The notes beneath the pieces are model-generated. The model saw only the letters and a list, made by a program, of their open reading frames with translations. It was not told the DNA's origin and did no database searches. Positions 53,147 to 62,617 of a stretch of DNA of 64,000 bases are shown here, piece after piece. Both the position numbers and the translations under genes were made by a program. Source of the stretch: Paraburkholderia bryophila (GTDB lineage Bacteria > Pseudomonadota > Gammaproteobacteria > Burkholderiales > Burkholderiaceae); assembly GCF_013409255.1 (NCBI RefSeq), contig NZ_JACCAS010000002.1:2408001-2472000 (forward strand). Direction: 5' to 3'. Position 1 is the stretch's first letter. The number at the start of each line of letters is the position of its first letter.

Positions 53147-53563
53147 ATGATACGAATGTTGATCCCTGTCCTCGACAATGGCGGCGCGGTCGAAGCCGCA
53201 CGTTACGCGGCGTTCCTGTTTCTGGAGCGCGGTGTCACCGAGGTGGAATTGCTGGAAGTGCTCGAACCCGTCGATCAAGGGCGGGTCGCGGCGTTTCACT
53301 CGCGCAGCTCGCTCGTGCGGGAAGAAAAACGCGCCATGCTGAAGGCATTGATCGACGTTCGCACGATCCTCGAAGAAGCTGGCGTGCCGTATCACTGGAA
53401 ACGGGTATTCGGTCACCGTACCAAAGCGATCGCCGATTACGCGGCGCTGACGCAACCCGACGTCATGGTGATCGACGCCAGCCATATGGGCTTTTTCCGC
53501 AGAATGGTCACGCTCGCTTCGCTGGCGCGCCGCACGGTCACGCCCGTGACGATGGTGCATTGA
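53147..53563 (+). CDS. Universal stress protein (UspA-like)
   Basis: Encodes 138 residues from ATG 53147 (an upstream frame at 53105 is not used). The N-terminal MIRMLIPVLDNGGAVEAARY and the C-terminal DVMVIDASHMGFFRRMVTLA give the Usp beta-alpha fold, with an ASHMG segment in place of the usual GxHGxxG nucleotide loop. So ATP binding is doubtful. Function likely stress resistance. It lies alone, 140 bp after the hypothetical pair. Confidence 0.82.
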   Translation: MIRMLIPVLDNGGAVEAARYAAFLFLERGVTEVELLEVLEPVDQGRVAAFHSRSSLVREEKRAMLKALIDVRTILEEAGVPYHWKRVFGHRTKAIADYAALTQPDVMVIDASHMGFFRRMVTLASLARRTVTPVTMVH

Positions 53564-53691
53564 CTACGTAGTCGACGCTGCTTCGTTCAACGCGTCTTTC
53601 AACGGTTCGCGGCAGCGTCCCCCCGTTCCAGCAGCAATCTGACGCCGGCGAATACACCGATACGCCGATACACCGTTAGATTCCAGCCTGC

Positions 53692-54309
53692 CTAACCCGC
53701 CAGGTCGGAAAACTGGATGCTGGCCGCCTGGCAAGCTTCGGTAAAGACCGTGTCGTAGCTGGAGAAAAACACCGTGCGGGTTTCGCCCAGCATGCTGAAC
53801 AATTCCACCAGCACCGCACGCGCTGAGGCATCGAGGCCGCCGACCGGCTCATCCGCAATCAGCACGCTGGTTTCGCCCAACACGGAAGCCGTGAGGAAAA
53901 TCTTTTTGCGCGTGCCGAACGACATCTGCTCGAAGCGTTTGTCGAGATGCGGCGTAAGCCCGAAACGATCCGCCAGCTCCAGCGCGGCGGCGCCGACCGT
54001 GGTTTTTCTCGCTGTGGCAACGTCGTGCAGATACGCGCGGCCGGTTTGATCCGGATACGTCATGCAGTCTTCCGGCACATACATCAGCGCGGTTTGCGCG
54101 GCGAGCGGCGCGCTGCGCAACGCGTGACCACCAATCCAGACATCGCCCGAATCGGCTTCGATCGTGCCGGCCAGCACACCGAGCAGCGTGGATTTGCCGC
54201 TGCCGGATTCGTCATTCAGCGCGACGCAACCGGCCTGATTCTCGTAGTGCAGTCCCTGAAAAATGACGCGTTCGCCGTAGCGCTTGCTGAGGTTGTCGAA
54301 TCGGAGCAT
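53692..54309 (-). CDS. Orphan ABC-type ATPase (ABC-2-like)
   Basis: Encodes 205 residues. Walker A is DESGSGKST (the usual GxxGxGKST with Asp at the first Gly position), the Q-loop region is ALMYVPEDC, the signature MSFGTRKKI replaces LSGGQ, and Walker B is VLIADEPVGG followed by LDASARAVLVELFS (D-loop). The start has no clear ribosome binding site. No permease lies on either side, so its partner is unknown or supplied in trans. Length is about 40 residues below the usual ABC ATPase. Confidence 0.8.
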   Translation of the reverse strand: MLRFDNLSKRYGERVIFQGLHYENQAGCVALNDESGSGKSTLLGVLAGTIEADSGDVWIGGHALRSAPLAAQTALMYVPEDCMTYPDQTGRAYLHDVATARKTTVGAAALELADRFGLTPHLDKRFEQMSFGTRKKIFLTASVLGETSVLIADEPVGGLDASARAVLVELFSMLGETRTVFFSSYDTVFTEACQAASIQFSDLAG

Positions 54310-54610
54310 GGATTAAAACGGAGTCGTAGAAGAAGGGCGCTTCAGTTGTCAATGCGATGGTGAACCGGGTCGCTTCGCATCGTGTCGGGCCGCACGGTCT
54401 CTTCATGAAGTCGGCGTAGCCGGAGTGGCGCAAGTTTAGCAGCGCGGGCGGACAGCACGGGCGCGTGGGTAGGCGAACGCTTGCCGGCGCGACACGGCGA
54501 ATCGCGTCACGCGGTGTAAAGTTGCGCAACGTGAGGCCGTTAAACAAGTGAAGTTTGTCTTTGTTTCCCGCCTTCCCTGACTTTCCCGACGACTCCGTCC
54601 ACCCGACCTC
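54310..54610. other. Divergent intergenic region, ABC ATPase / MFS
   Basis: 301 bp with no gene. The left part is GC-rich without repeats; promoters for both genes must lie here, but no -35/-10 pair or operator stands out. The MFS start codon at 54611 follows a pyrimidine-rich stretch without a strong ribosome binding site. Confidence 0.4.
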
Positions 54611-55921
54611 ATGCAAATTGCTGCCGGCAAAACGGCTCCGCCATCCCGCGCCGAACTCAGGCGTATCGTCACCGCCATCGTGATCGGCAACGGCTTCGTT
54701 GCGTACGACTTCACCGTTTATAGCTTCTCCGCCGTGATAATCGGCAATCTGTTCTTTCCGTCGCATAGCCCCGCGTCGTCGTTGTTGCTCTCGCTCGCCA
54801 CCTTCGGCGCGGGCTTCGTGATGCGTCCACTCGGCGCGATCATGATTGGCCATATCGCCGACAGCCGCGGCCGCAAAGCGGGCCTCACGGTCTCGCTCAC
54901 GCTAATGACGCTCGGCACGTGGCTGATCGCCTGCCTGCCGGACTATGCGTCGATCGGGCCCGCCGCGACCGTGCTGATGGTCCTCGCACGGCTGATGCAG
55001 GGGCTCGCGGCGGGCGGCGAGATCGGTCCCGCGTCGGCTTCGCTGATGGAATCGGCCGCTTACCGGCAGCGTTGTTTCATGGTGAGCTGGCGCGGCGCGA
55101 GCCAGGGCGCGGCCGCCTTTGCCGCCGCGCTGGTTGGCGCGAGCACCACGATGTTGCTGTCGCCCGCGGAAATGCACGCCTGGGGCTGGCGCATTCCGTT
55201 CGTGCTGGGCGGCCTGATCGGCCCGGTCGGCTGGTATCTGCGCCGCCGTATGCCGGCGGCCGCGCCGCAGAAACGCGCGCGGCTCTCGCCGGCGCGCATG
55301 TTCGCCGAGCATCCGCGTGCGCTGGTCTGCGGCCTGCTGATGATGGCCGCGCCGTCTGTGGGCATTTACCTGACCGTGTTTTACATGCCGGCCTACCTGG
55401 TCCGTACGCTGCAGCGGCCGCCGGCGATCAGCCTGTGGACCGCGTGCCTGTCCGGTCTCGTGATTCTCGTGGTGACGCCGCTCTTTGCGCGTGCAGCCGA
55501 CCGGCTCGCGAGCCGCAAGACGCTGCAATACGCGTCGCTTGCGGCGTCGCTCGTTCTGGCGTGGCCGGCGTTCTGGGCACTGACCCACGGCGCGGCCGAT
55601 CTGGTTGCGTTGGCAATCATCACGGCTTACGTCGCGCTGGCCGTCAACAACGCCGGCCCCAGTTCGGTGCTGATGATGGAAGCACTGCCTGTGCACCGGC
55701 GCGCTGCCGGACTAGCGGTGATTTACAGCTTCGGCGTGGTGCTATTCGGCGGATTTTCGCCGTTCATCGTGACGTGGCTGATCAACCGGACTGGCGACCC
55801 GATGGTGCCGGCGTGGTATCTGATGGGGGCGACGCTGCTGACGCTAGCCGCATTGAAGGGCTTTCCCGAACCGGCGACGCGCGGCGCGTGCAGCACCTGC
55901 CCGTCGCAACCGTCGGCGTGA
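54611..55921 (+). CDS. MFS metabolite:proton symporter
   Basis: Encodes 436 residues, about 12 membrane helices. The TM2-TM3 loop reads GHIADSRGRKAGLTVSLTLM (DRxGR-like), and MVSWRGASQGAAAFAAALVG follows. Segments RLMQGLAAGGEIGPASASLM and WRIPFVLGGLIGPVGWYLRR are typical of the metabolite:H+ symporter (ProP/ShiA-like) subfamily, so it probably imports an organic acid or osmolyte. The C-terminus ends with CSTCPSQPSA. Convergent with an AraC gene (19-bp gap). Confidence 0.9.
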   Translation: MQIAAGKTAPPSRAELRRIVTAIVIGNGFVAYDFTVYSFSAVIIGNLFFPSHSPASSLLLSLATFGAGFVMRPLGAIMIGHIADSRGRKAGLTVSLTLMTLGTWLIACLPDYASIGPAATVLMVLARLMQGLAAGGEIGPASASLMESAAYRQRCFMVSWRGASQGAAAFAAALVGASTTMLLSPAEMHAWGWRIPFVLGGLIGPVGWYLRRRMPAAAPQKRARLSPARMFAEHPRALVCGLLMMAAPSVGIYLTVFYMPAYLVRTLQRPPAISLWTACLSGLVILVVTPLFARAADRLASRKTLQYASLAASLVLAWPAFWALTHGAADLVALAIITAYVALAVNNAGPSSVLMMEALPVHRRAAGLAVIYSFGVVLFGGFSPFIVTWLINRTGDPMVPAWYLMGATLLTLAALKGFPEPATRGACSTCPSQPSA

Positions 55922-55940
55922 TAACCGGGTAACCGCACCG

Positions 55941-56975
55941 CTATGCGGCGTTGCGCAGTTGCAGGTCGAACGCGCGCAGGCGCATGTCCTGCGGACTCAT
56001 GTCGAAGGCGCGGCGGAACGCGCGAGTAAAGTCGGACGCGCTCTGAAAACCGAGCCCATAAGCGATTTCGGCGACCTGAAGACCCGGAAAACGGACTAGT
56101 TCGTCCGCCGCCTCGCGCAGCCGGCGGTTGCGGATAACCGCGCCCAGCCCGCCTTCGTGCTCGAACCAGCGATAAATCGTCGCGCGTTTCAATTGCAGCG
56201 CCTGAACCACGCTGGTGGGCGTGAGCTCGCTCTGGTGCAGGTTCTTTTCGATGTAGCGGCGCACCTGTGCCATTACCGCGGTCTGCAGCGCGGCGCGGCT
56301 CGCGCCGGTCAGCCGCGCGTGCTTGCCGAACGCGGCCACCAGCAACTGGCCGCCGGCCTGCAAGGCCTCGATCGCGCCGGCCGGGTCGAGCGTGGGCATT
56401 TCGCGGGCGAGCGCCGTCATATGGTCGAGTACGAGGCCGGTCAGGGGCGAGCCTTGCTCGACGATGCGGCCGTGAATGGCCGGGCCGTCCAGCTCCTGAT
56501 CGACGAGCGCAGCCGGCACGAACAGGCTCAGCAGCCGCGACGCCGGGCGGTCGGCGCGAAACGGCTGGTTCAGGTCGAACGCGACGATGCCTGGCACCGA
56601 GCCCGTGGCGCTGCGTTTCTTGTGCATGCCCGTAACGTGGCCAACTTCGCCTTCCACGAACAGTTGAAACACGTAATCGCGCCGGCTATCTGTAGAGACG
56701 CGGGCTACCGAGCGCTCCAGTTGCATCGAATCGGTGCGGCAATCGGTAAACACCATGCCGCCGACCGCATACAAATCGATTTCACCGTGAAATCCGCTGC
56801 CAATCTGTTCCTTCGACGGCGGCGCGTCGACCACATGCCCCACTCGCTCGCGCCACGCCAACGCCTGCTTCTGCGTGGCGACGCCATGCGTGCTGAAACG
56901 GCTCGTGGAAATCGACGAGCGCGAATCGGCTGCGGCGGCCGCGGCCAGATGCGGGGGCAAGGAGCGCTGATTCAT
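55941..56975 (-). CDS. AraC-family regulator with cupin-like sensor
   Basis: Encodes 344 residues from ATG 56975 (the frame is open to 57083, but that extension is non-conserved). The N-terminal half, with FQLFVEGEVGHVTGMHKKRS and GIVAFDLNQPFRADRPASRL, resembles the AraC_binding_2 cupin-like domain. The C-terminal ~100 residues hold the double HTH: LTPTSVVQALQLKRATIYRW and VAEIAYGLGFQSASDFTRAF. It converges on the MFS symporter gene and may control it. Confidence 0.9.
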   Translation of the reverse strand: MNQRSLPPHLAAAAAADSRSSISTSRFSTHGVATQKQALAWRERVGHVVDAPPSKEQIGSGFHGEIDLYAVGGMVFTDCRTDSMQLERSVARVSTDSRRDYVFQLFVEGEVGHVTGMHKKRSATGSVPGIVAFDLNQPFRADRPASRLLSLFVPAALVDQELDGPAIHGRIVEQGSPLTGLVLDHMTALAREMPTLDPAGAIEALQAGGQLLVAAFGKHARLTGASRAALQTAVMAQVRRYIEKNLHQSELTPTSVVQALQLKRATIYRWFEHEGGLGAVIRNRRLREAADELVRFPGLQVAEIAYGLGFQSASDFTRAFRRAFDMSPQDMRLRAFDLQLRNAA

Positions 56976-57268
56976 GAATAGCTTGCTGCGAACGGGAAAG
57001 GCATTACCGGCGGGGAGACGGCGGCGATCACGTATTTTTGCACACCGTCGGCCAAAACTGAGACGTATGGTAAAGCGTGTCAAAAATTTTGCCTTATCGT
57101 CACATGATTAGATGCAGATCGTTTTCGCTGATGGCGCGGCAGTTTTTGATCGACCGTCGCCCCGTGCTGGAACCGCAGCTGCGCGTGAAGAAAGCGCCGT
57201 CCGCCATACGCGGCGCAATGGGCGCGAGGTCCATGCTTTGCCGGCTGGCATTTCACGGGGAACGAAAG

Positions 57269-57553
57269 ATGAGCGGCACGAACAGGCGATCCACCGCGCA
57301 ACGCGGCGGTCTGCGTCCGTCCAGTTTGGTGGACAGTCAATTGCAGCATCTTGAGAGCGTGGTGGAGTTTGTGACGCGTGGGGACGCGTCCGGCGCGCAG
57401 CACACGCTCGACCATGAGTACTGGGAAAAGCGCATTCGTGCGCTGGAAGAGACCCACGAATTGATTAATAGCCAGCGGCAGCGCATCACGAAGCTGCTGG
57501 CGCGGCTGGTGACTGAGGCACAGGTCGGCCGGCGAAGCCGGTCGGCCGCGTGA
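57269..57553 (+). CDS. Small hypothetical protein (94 aa)
   Basis: Starts at ATG 57269 after a GGGGAACG stretch; an in-frame start at 57077 would overlap the AraC gene. The C-terminal half is helical (LQHLESVVEFVTRGDASGAQ, RIRALEETHELINSQRQRIT), like a short coiled coil. No family recognised, no signal. Two strong RNA hairpins lie immediately downstream. Confidence 0.5.
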   Translation: MSGTNRRSTAQRGGLRPSSLVDSQLQHLESVVEFVTRGDASGAQHTLDHEYWEKRIRALEETHELINSQRQRITKLLARLVTEAQVGRRSRSAA

Positions 57554-58130
57554 GCCGCGAAATAACAGAGTCGCAAAGACCGGGGGCAGTAGCTGTGTAG
57601 TAGGGGACCAAACGATGCCCACGGGCATCGGTAGTACAAGTCGAGGAACCTGAGAGAAAGTGGCGATGATGCGAACGGGCCCAAAGAGGCCCGTCGCACA
57701 TCGACCCCATCGTTCGCCCACAGCGGCACCGCGCCCCAATAAATAAAAATCAACGCGTGCAGTAATTCCGACCGCTTTTAAATAGGGCGCGGACTAATAG
57801 TAAGTATCCAGAATACGCACTGAATTTAGCGCTGATAAACTGTGCGCCGGAGCAGGGACGCCGAGCCTTTTCAGGCGCCGTTCGCTCCCTGAAATCCGGT
57901 CGCCTGAAACCGCCGGATAGACGGTAGAAACAGGCTTTCCCCCCGATTTTGAACGCGCGCCGACACGGCATACTAGCCCGTGTTTGCAGCGCAAAAAGGG
58001 GGCGCATGATTGGTTGTCCTGTCTTCCATTCATGCACGGTGTCGTCTCGATCGATTCCCCTCGCCAACCTCTACCCACCCGATTTTGGCCAGTATCAGGG
58101 CTTGCCTGAGCCCGTTTTTGGAAGTGACTC
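57554..58130. other. Structured intergenic region with two perfect hairpins
   Basis: 577 bp without a supported gene. Two strong RNA-like hairpins lie close together: CGATGCC/GGCATCG with a 4-nt loop (57613-57630) and ACGGGCC/GGCCCGT with a 6-nt loop (57675-57694, extendable with GCG/CGC). Neither has a T tract, so they may be part of a non-coding RNA or leader rather than terminators. I do not recognise a known riboswitch core. The right half likely carries the promoter of the FtsH-like gene. Confidence 0.4.
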
Positions 58131-60035
58131 ATGAAGCCGGGAAAGAACTCGCTTGAGAAAAAACGCGCACGCAAAATCGCCATGGCGATCGGGGCGGCGT
58201 TGATCGTGGCATTGCTCGCGTTCAGTGTGTGGCATGTGCAGCAGCGCACCGCGCAGGCGGTGCCGGCGCTGACGGGCGTCGCGAAGCAGATGCGGCAGGA
58301 CCCGTCCGCGTGGATCCACGAAGAGAAAGACGCCTCGCAAATGCTGCGCGATGTTCGCGACGGCAACGTCGCGGCGGTGGGCGTGAGTCCCAGTGCGATC
58401 CTGGTGTCGAGGCGCGACGGTGCGAAGTACTTCGTCACCGACCACAACGCGACTTTCTCGCACGCGCTGCTGCTCGGTGAACCCAGCTCGAATCAGGCCG
58501 CCGCGTATCAACTCGTCTGGCTGCCCGACGCGGACATTCGCACGGGAGCGTCGCGCTGGATTCCGGTGTTCGATCAGGTGCGCGACGCCATTAGTCTGAT
58601 GCTGCCGTTGCTGCTGATCGGCGGCATGGTGTGGTTCATGCGCCGCGAAATGCGCGGCGGCGCTTCGCTGCTGAACAAAGCGCCCACGCTGCGCTTCGAC
58701 GACGTGATCGGCGCCGGCGAGGCGAAGGCGGCGCTTGCCGATATTCGCGGCTACCTGTCCGACCCGCAGCAGTTCACGTCGATGGGCGTGCGCGCGCCGT
58801 GCGGGATTCTGATGGTAGGCGGTCCGGGCGTCGGCAAGACACGGCTCGCGCAGGCGCTGGCCGGCGAATGCGGCGCGAGTTTCATTTCGATCACGGGCAG
58901 CTATTTCAGCGCGAAGTACTACGGTGTCGGCATTCAGAAGGTCAAGCATCTGTTCGAACTGGCGCGCAAGAATGCGCCCACGGTGATCTTCATCGACGAA
59001 GCCGACGGTCTCGCCAAACGCACCGATACCGGCGGCGGTCCGGTCGAAGCGGAGAGCAACCGCATCATCAATCAACTGCTGGCGGAGATGGACGGTTTCG
59101 CGTCGAACGAAGGCGTCATCATCGTCGCGGCGACCAATCACCCCGACAATCTCGACGAAGCGTTGCGCCGGCCGGGCCGTTTCGATCGCACCGTGCAGGT
59201 CCGTTTGCCGGATCGCGAAGACCGCGCGAAGATTTTCCGCTTCTACGCGGAGCGGCTGAAATCGAAGTCCGCCGACATCGACTACGACCAGCTCGCACGG
59301 CTCACTACTGGCCTGTCGCCGGCCACGGTTGCCATGGTGGTGAACCAGGCGGGCCTGGTCGCGCGCAAAGCCGGCGACGTCGAAATCGCGTCGAAGCATT
59401 TCATGGAGGCGATCAAGATTGCCCGGATCGGCGACGTGAGCGGTGCCGAGCGTGCATTGAGCGAAGACGAACGCACGCGCATCGCGGTGCATGAAGCGGG
59501 GCATGGCCTGGTCGCCGCGCTGCTCGGCACCGGCGTGCTGGAAGAGGTGACGATTCTGCCGCGCGGCGGCGCGTTGGGCGTTGCGCTGATCACCAAGGCA
59601 CAAGACAAGCACCTGTATCGCGAGACCGAGATTCGCAATGAAATCCAGGTGCTGCTCGGCGGCCGGAACGCTGAAATTCTGACGTTTTCCGAAGCATCGA
59701 GCGGCGCCGCGTCGGATTTGCAGGAGGCGTCGCGGATCAGTCTCGACATGGTGTCGAAGTTCGGCTTCAACCGCGACGGCGATCTGTTCAGTCTCGCAGC
59801 GCTGCCGTCGCAGTACGCGGGCCTGCAAATGAAGAGCGCGATCGACCACGCGAACGTGCTGCTCAAGGAATTGAACGAATTGTGTTTTGGGCTATTGCAC
59901 GCGTATGAACCCGTGCTGCGCGCTATCGCCGACGAATTGCTCGAGCAGGAGACCGTTCCCGGAGAGACGGTTTACCGGCTGATCCGGGAACATAAAAGCA
60001 CGCTCAAGATCGTGCACGAGCCGGCTGCGGCTTAA
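58131..60035 (+). CDS. FtsH-like membrane AAA+ zinc metalloprotease (paralogue)
   Basis: Encodes 634 residues. TM1 is at ~17-37; a ~125-residue periplasmic part follows; TM2 is at ~152-170. The AAA+ domain has Walker A G230-G-P-G-V-G-K236-T237, Walker B VIFIDEAD and the SRH LRRPGRFDR. The zinc site is H454-E-A-G-H458, with a later acidic ligand in the ASDLQEAS segment. The pore motif, FVG in standard FtsH, is YYG here (SAKYYGVGIQKV). This points to a divergent paralogue with its own substrates. Confidence 0.9.
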   Translation: MKPGKNSLEKKRARKIAMAIGAALIVALLAFSVWHVQQRTAQAVPALTGVAKQMRQDPSAWIHEEKDASQMLRDVRDGNVAAVGVSPSAILVSRRDGAKYFVTDHNATFSHALLLGEPSSNQAAAYQLVWLPDADIRTGASRWIPVFDQVRDAISLMLPLLLIGGMVWFMRREMRGGASLLNKAPTLRFDDVIGAGEAKAALADIRGYLSDPQQFTSMGVRAPCGILMVGGPGVGKTRLAQALAGECGASFISITGSYFSAKYYGVGIQKVKHLFELARKNAPTVIFIDEADGLAKRTDTGGGPVEAESNRIINQLLAEMDGFASNEGVIIVAATNHPDNLDEALRRPGRFDRTVQVRLPDREDRAKIFRFYAERLKSKSADIDYDQLARLTTGLSPATVAMVVNQAGLVARKAGDVEIASKHFMEAIKIARIGDVSGAERALSEDERTRIAVHEAGHGLVAALLGTGVLEEVTILPRGGALGVALITKAQDKHLYRETEIRNEIQVLLGGRNAEILTFSEASSGAASDLQEASRISLDMVSKFGFNRDGDLFSLAALPSQYAGLQMKSAIDHANVLLKELNELCFGLLHAYEPVLRAIADELLEQETVPGETVYRLIREHKSTLKIVHEPAAA

Positions 60036-60048
60036 AGCGATCTGCCCA

Positions 60049-60309
60049 TCAGGCGAAGTCGGACGGACCCGGCGATGGCACGCCAGCGGGCGTGTCGGTT
60101 TCGCCTAACGGGTTGCCGTCGTCGTCATCATCGTCGCCCTTGGCTGGCGGGGGCGTTTCACCTTTTGGCGGCAGCGGCTGATCGAGGCCGGGCTCGACGG
60201 GCGTGGGAATGGCGTCGCCGATTGGCTTGGAGATCTCCGTGGGCGGGCTGCCGGGGTCTTCATCGGCCCGGCGTTCGGGCTCGTTCGGAAGCTGGGTCAG
60301 GTTGGTCAC
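60049..60309 (-). CDS. Acidic Pro/Asp-rich small protein
   Basis: Encodes 86 residues from GTG 60309, with an AGGAGAG site 6 nt upstream. The composition is Pro-, Glu- and Asp-rich with a run of six Asp (GDDDDDDGN) and repeated Pro-Pro pairs; disordered, no signal, no domain. Function unknown. It is convergent with the FtsH-like gene (13-bp gap). Confidence 0.5.
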   Translation of the reverse strand: MTNLTQLPNEPERRADEDPGSPPTEISKPIGDAIPTPVEPGLDQPLPPKGETPPPAKGDDDDDDGNPLGETDTPAGVPSPGPSDFA

Positions 60310-60400
60310 GACGACTCTCCTGCTGGTAAGGACAATACCCATCAATCAGCAAGGCGTGTACCAGACACATTTGTCTAACCAGCCGGCGCGGTCCCCAGCC

Positions 60401-61210
60401 TTATATAAAAACAGCCTGTAAAATCCCGGATTTCCAGATCATCTGCGTGGCGGCCGCCACCACGAACACCAGCACCAGCGCGCGGAATGCCGCCGGCGGC
60501 AGCCGGTCGCGCAACGGCCGCACCAGCAGCATGCCCACGATCACCGGCAGGCTCGCGCAGGCCGAGATAAGCAGGTCGGTCCAACTGGCATGCGCGCCGC
60601 CGCTCAACGCGAGCACCAGCGTGACGATCGACACCACAAGAATGATCGCGATCTGCTTGGTGAACGCTTTCCCCGTGGCGCCGGTGGCGATCAGGTACAT
60701 CGCCAGCAAAGGGCCCGGCACCGACGCGATGCTCTCCATCAGCGCCGCGCCGAAACCCAGCACGAACCCGGCGGGCTTCGCCCACCTCGGCGACAGCGTC
60801 AAACGCGGCGTCGCCAGCAGCAACAACGCGGCAATCATCAGAAAAGCGCCCGCAGTCGCTTGCGCGCGATGCGGCGCCAGCGAAATCAGCACGCTCACGC
60901 CGACGATATTGCCGATCACCGTGCCGACCAGCGGTGCCGCGATGCGCCGCACCGTGGGCAGCAAATTGCCGCCTTCCAGCGCCTGCGGGATATTGCCGAG
61001 AATGATCGGCATCGACAGCAGCAGCACCGCGCTTTTGATGGGCAGGAAGTGGCTGAGAATCGGCATCGCGACGAGCGGCACGCCGATGCTGACCACGCCC
61101 TTGACCATGCCGCCCAGCAACAACGCGACGACGATACCCAGCAACGCGTAGAAATCGAGTGTCTGCAGGCTCGGGCCGAGCACGCCATCGGCGAAATTGA
61201 AATGGAACAT
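60401..61210 (-). CDS. TauE/SafE-family permease
   Basis: Encodes 269 residues with about eight membrane helices. The family pattern of two related repeats is visible: LLLGGMVKGVVSIGVPLVAM and FVLGFGAALMESIASVPGPLL, each with the conserved Gly-rich turn. TauE/SafE proteins are putative sulfite or organosulfonate exporters. No sulfur-metabolism gene is nearby, so the substrate is open. Confidence 0.85.
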   Translation of the reverse strand: MFHFNFADGVLGPSLQTLDFYALLGIVVALLLGGMVKGVVSIGVPLVAMPILSHFLPIKSAVLLLSMPIILGNIPQALEGGNLLPTVRRIAAPLVGTVIGNIVGVSVLISLAPHRAQATAGAFLMIAALLLLATPRLTLSPRWAKPAGFVLGFGAALMESIASVPGPLLAMYLIATGATGKAFTKQIAIILVVSIVTLVLALSGGAHASWTDLLISACASLPVIVGMLLVRPLRDRLPPAAFRALVLVFVVAAATQMIWKSGILQAVFI

Positions 61211-61399
61211 CGTTGAGGTCCGCGAGCCGGCCGCGTGCGGACGATCACAGGATGTCGCGCGGGCAGTGGCGTGTTGTTATTGGTCGGCCGGTTCGATGCC
61301 CGCGGATCGCGCAAGAGAGGAAGCAGCCGTTCAGTGAGGCCGCATGATACCGCGCCGTTACTCGTGCCGCTTGCAAGTTAAACGTAAGCTACGCTTGCG

Positions 61400-62617
61400 T
61401 TAAACGGCGTCTGAAGCGGTGTTGGTGTCGCGGCTTTGATCGCGTGATTCGTCGCTTCGAGCCCGCTCGCGACGGGATGCCAAAGCGACCGGTGGCTGCG
61501 GCGAAACCGAAGCCGTGCTCGCTTCGATCGTCTTCACCTCACTCCGCGACTTCAACCGAAGAATCGGCGCTTCGATCAAGCGCCACGACAACATCGCCAT
61601 GACGATTGAAATTGCAAACGACGCCACGATGCCAACAGCGTGCGCCCACAACGGCACCGTGCCGCCGAACAGCGCAGCCGCGTGACGGTTGCGGGTCAGG
61701 TCGGGGATCAGATTGTGATAGAGATAAAAGCCGTAGCTGATGCGCCCGAGCCCGGCCAGCCAGCCGGTTTCGAGCAAGCCGATCACCACGGCGTTGCGGC
61801 AGCACGCCACCGAGCACACCAGCGCCGCGATACAAACGCCGTATAACGCACTGATCGCGGTGAAGAGCAGCGGATTATCCAACTGACTCCACATCGGCTC
61901 GCTCGCGCACAAGCCCACTAGCGCGAGACTCAAACCGAACAACGTTGCGCCATGCCCGAGCCAGGCCCGCGAAGCGCTCTGCTTCCGCGCAATCGTCAGG
62001 CCGCCGATTCCCCCCAACGCCAGCAGCCAGAAATTGGTCAACGGGTGCGTGTAAATGGTGATTTCCTGCCAATGCGCCGCACGCATGGCCAGCAACGCGA
62101 CGAGACCGACCGCGACGATCACCCAGCACACCACGCGATGCCGACGCGCTGCCAGTAGCAGTAAAAGCGGTGCAAACACGAGATAAAACTGCTCTTCGAT
62201 CGCGAGACTCCACAAGTGCGAGTAACGCCCCGGCCAGAAATGCAGCACCGAGCCGATCCAGATATTCGACAGATAAGCGAAGTGATACGGCATGCCTCTT
62301 GCGAGTTCCGGACTCGCGATGCCGCACGCCATCAGCACGCTCATCACCACGAGCATCAGGTAGTAGATCGGAAAGATACGCAGCGTCCGGCGAAACAGGA
62401 AGCGCTTGAGCTCGGCGCCGAAGCGGCCGCCGGAGGTTTCGATCCGCGTGCGTTGCGCCGACAGAATGCCGATGATCAGAAAGCCACTGAGCGCGAAAAA
62501 AATCCATACGCCGAGATGGCCGATCTCGCCGGCGTCGCCGAACAGTCGGTGCTGAAAAAATACCATCAGGACTGCAATCGCTCGCAGTCCGTCGAAGCCG
62601 GCAATCCGGTTGTTCAT
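61400..62617 (-). CDS. Acyltransferase-3 membrane enzyme
   Basis: Encodes 405 residues from ATG 62617 (GGAAG site); the longer frame to 62812 lies in non-conserved sequence. About ten membrane helices. The N-terminal MNNRIAGFDGLRAIAVLMVF with the later FFQHRLFG (catalytic His) and the HLWSLAIEEQFYL motif identify the acyltransferase family 3 (OafA/NodX-like), which O-acylates cell-surface glycans. The C-terminus has a long basic cytoplasmic tail (~60 residues, SRRERARSDESRDQSRD). OpgC lies divergent. Confidence 0.9.
   Translation of the reverse strand: MNNRIAGFDGLRAIAVLMVFFQHRLFGDAGEIGHLGVWIFFALSGFLIIGILSAQRTRIETSGGRFGAELKRFLFRRTLRIFPIYYLMLVVMSVLMACGIASPELARGMPYHFAYLSNIWIGSVLHFWPGRYSHLWSLAIEEQFYLVFAPLLLLLAARRHRVVCWVIVAVGLVALLAMRAAHWQEITIYTHPLTNFWLLALGGIGGLTIARKQSASRAWLGHGATLFGLSLALVGLCASEPMWSQLDNPLLFTAISALYGVCIAALVCSVACCRNAVVIGLLETGWLAGLGRISYGFYLYHNLIPDLTRNRHAAALFGGTVPLWAHAVGIVASFAISIVMAMLSWRLIEAPILRLKSRSEVKTIEASTASVSPQPPVALASRRERARSDESRDQSRDTNTASDAV

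Noticed and set aside
58095..59849. A 584-residue minus-strand frame opposite the FtsH-like gene
   Set aside because: Antisense shadow; no domain, while the plus frame holds full AAA+ and HEAGH motifs.
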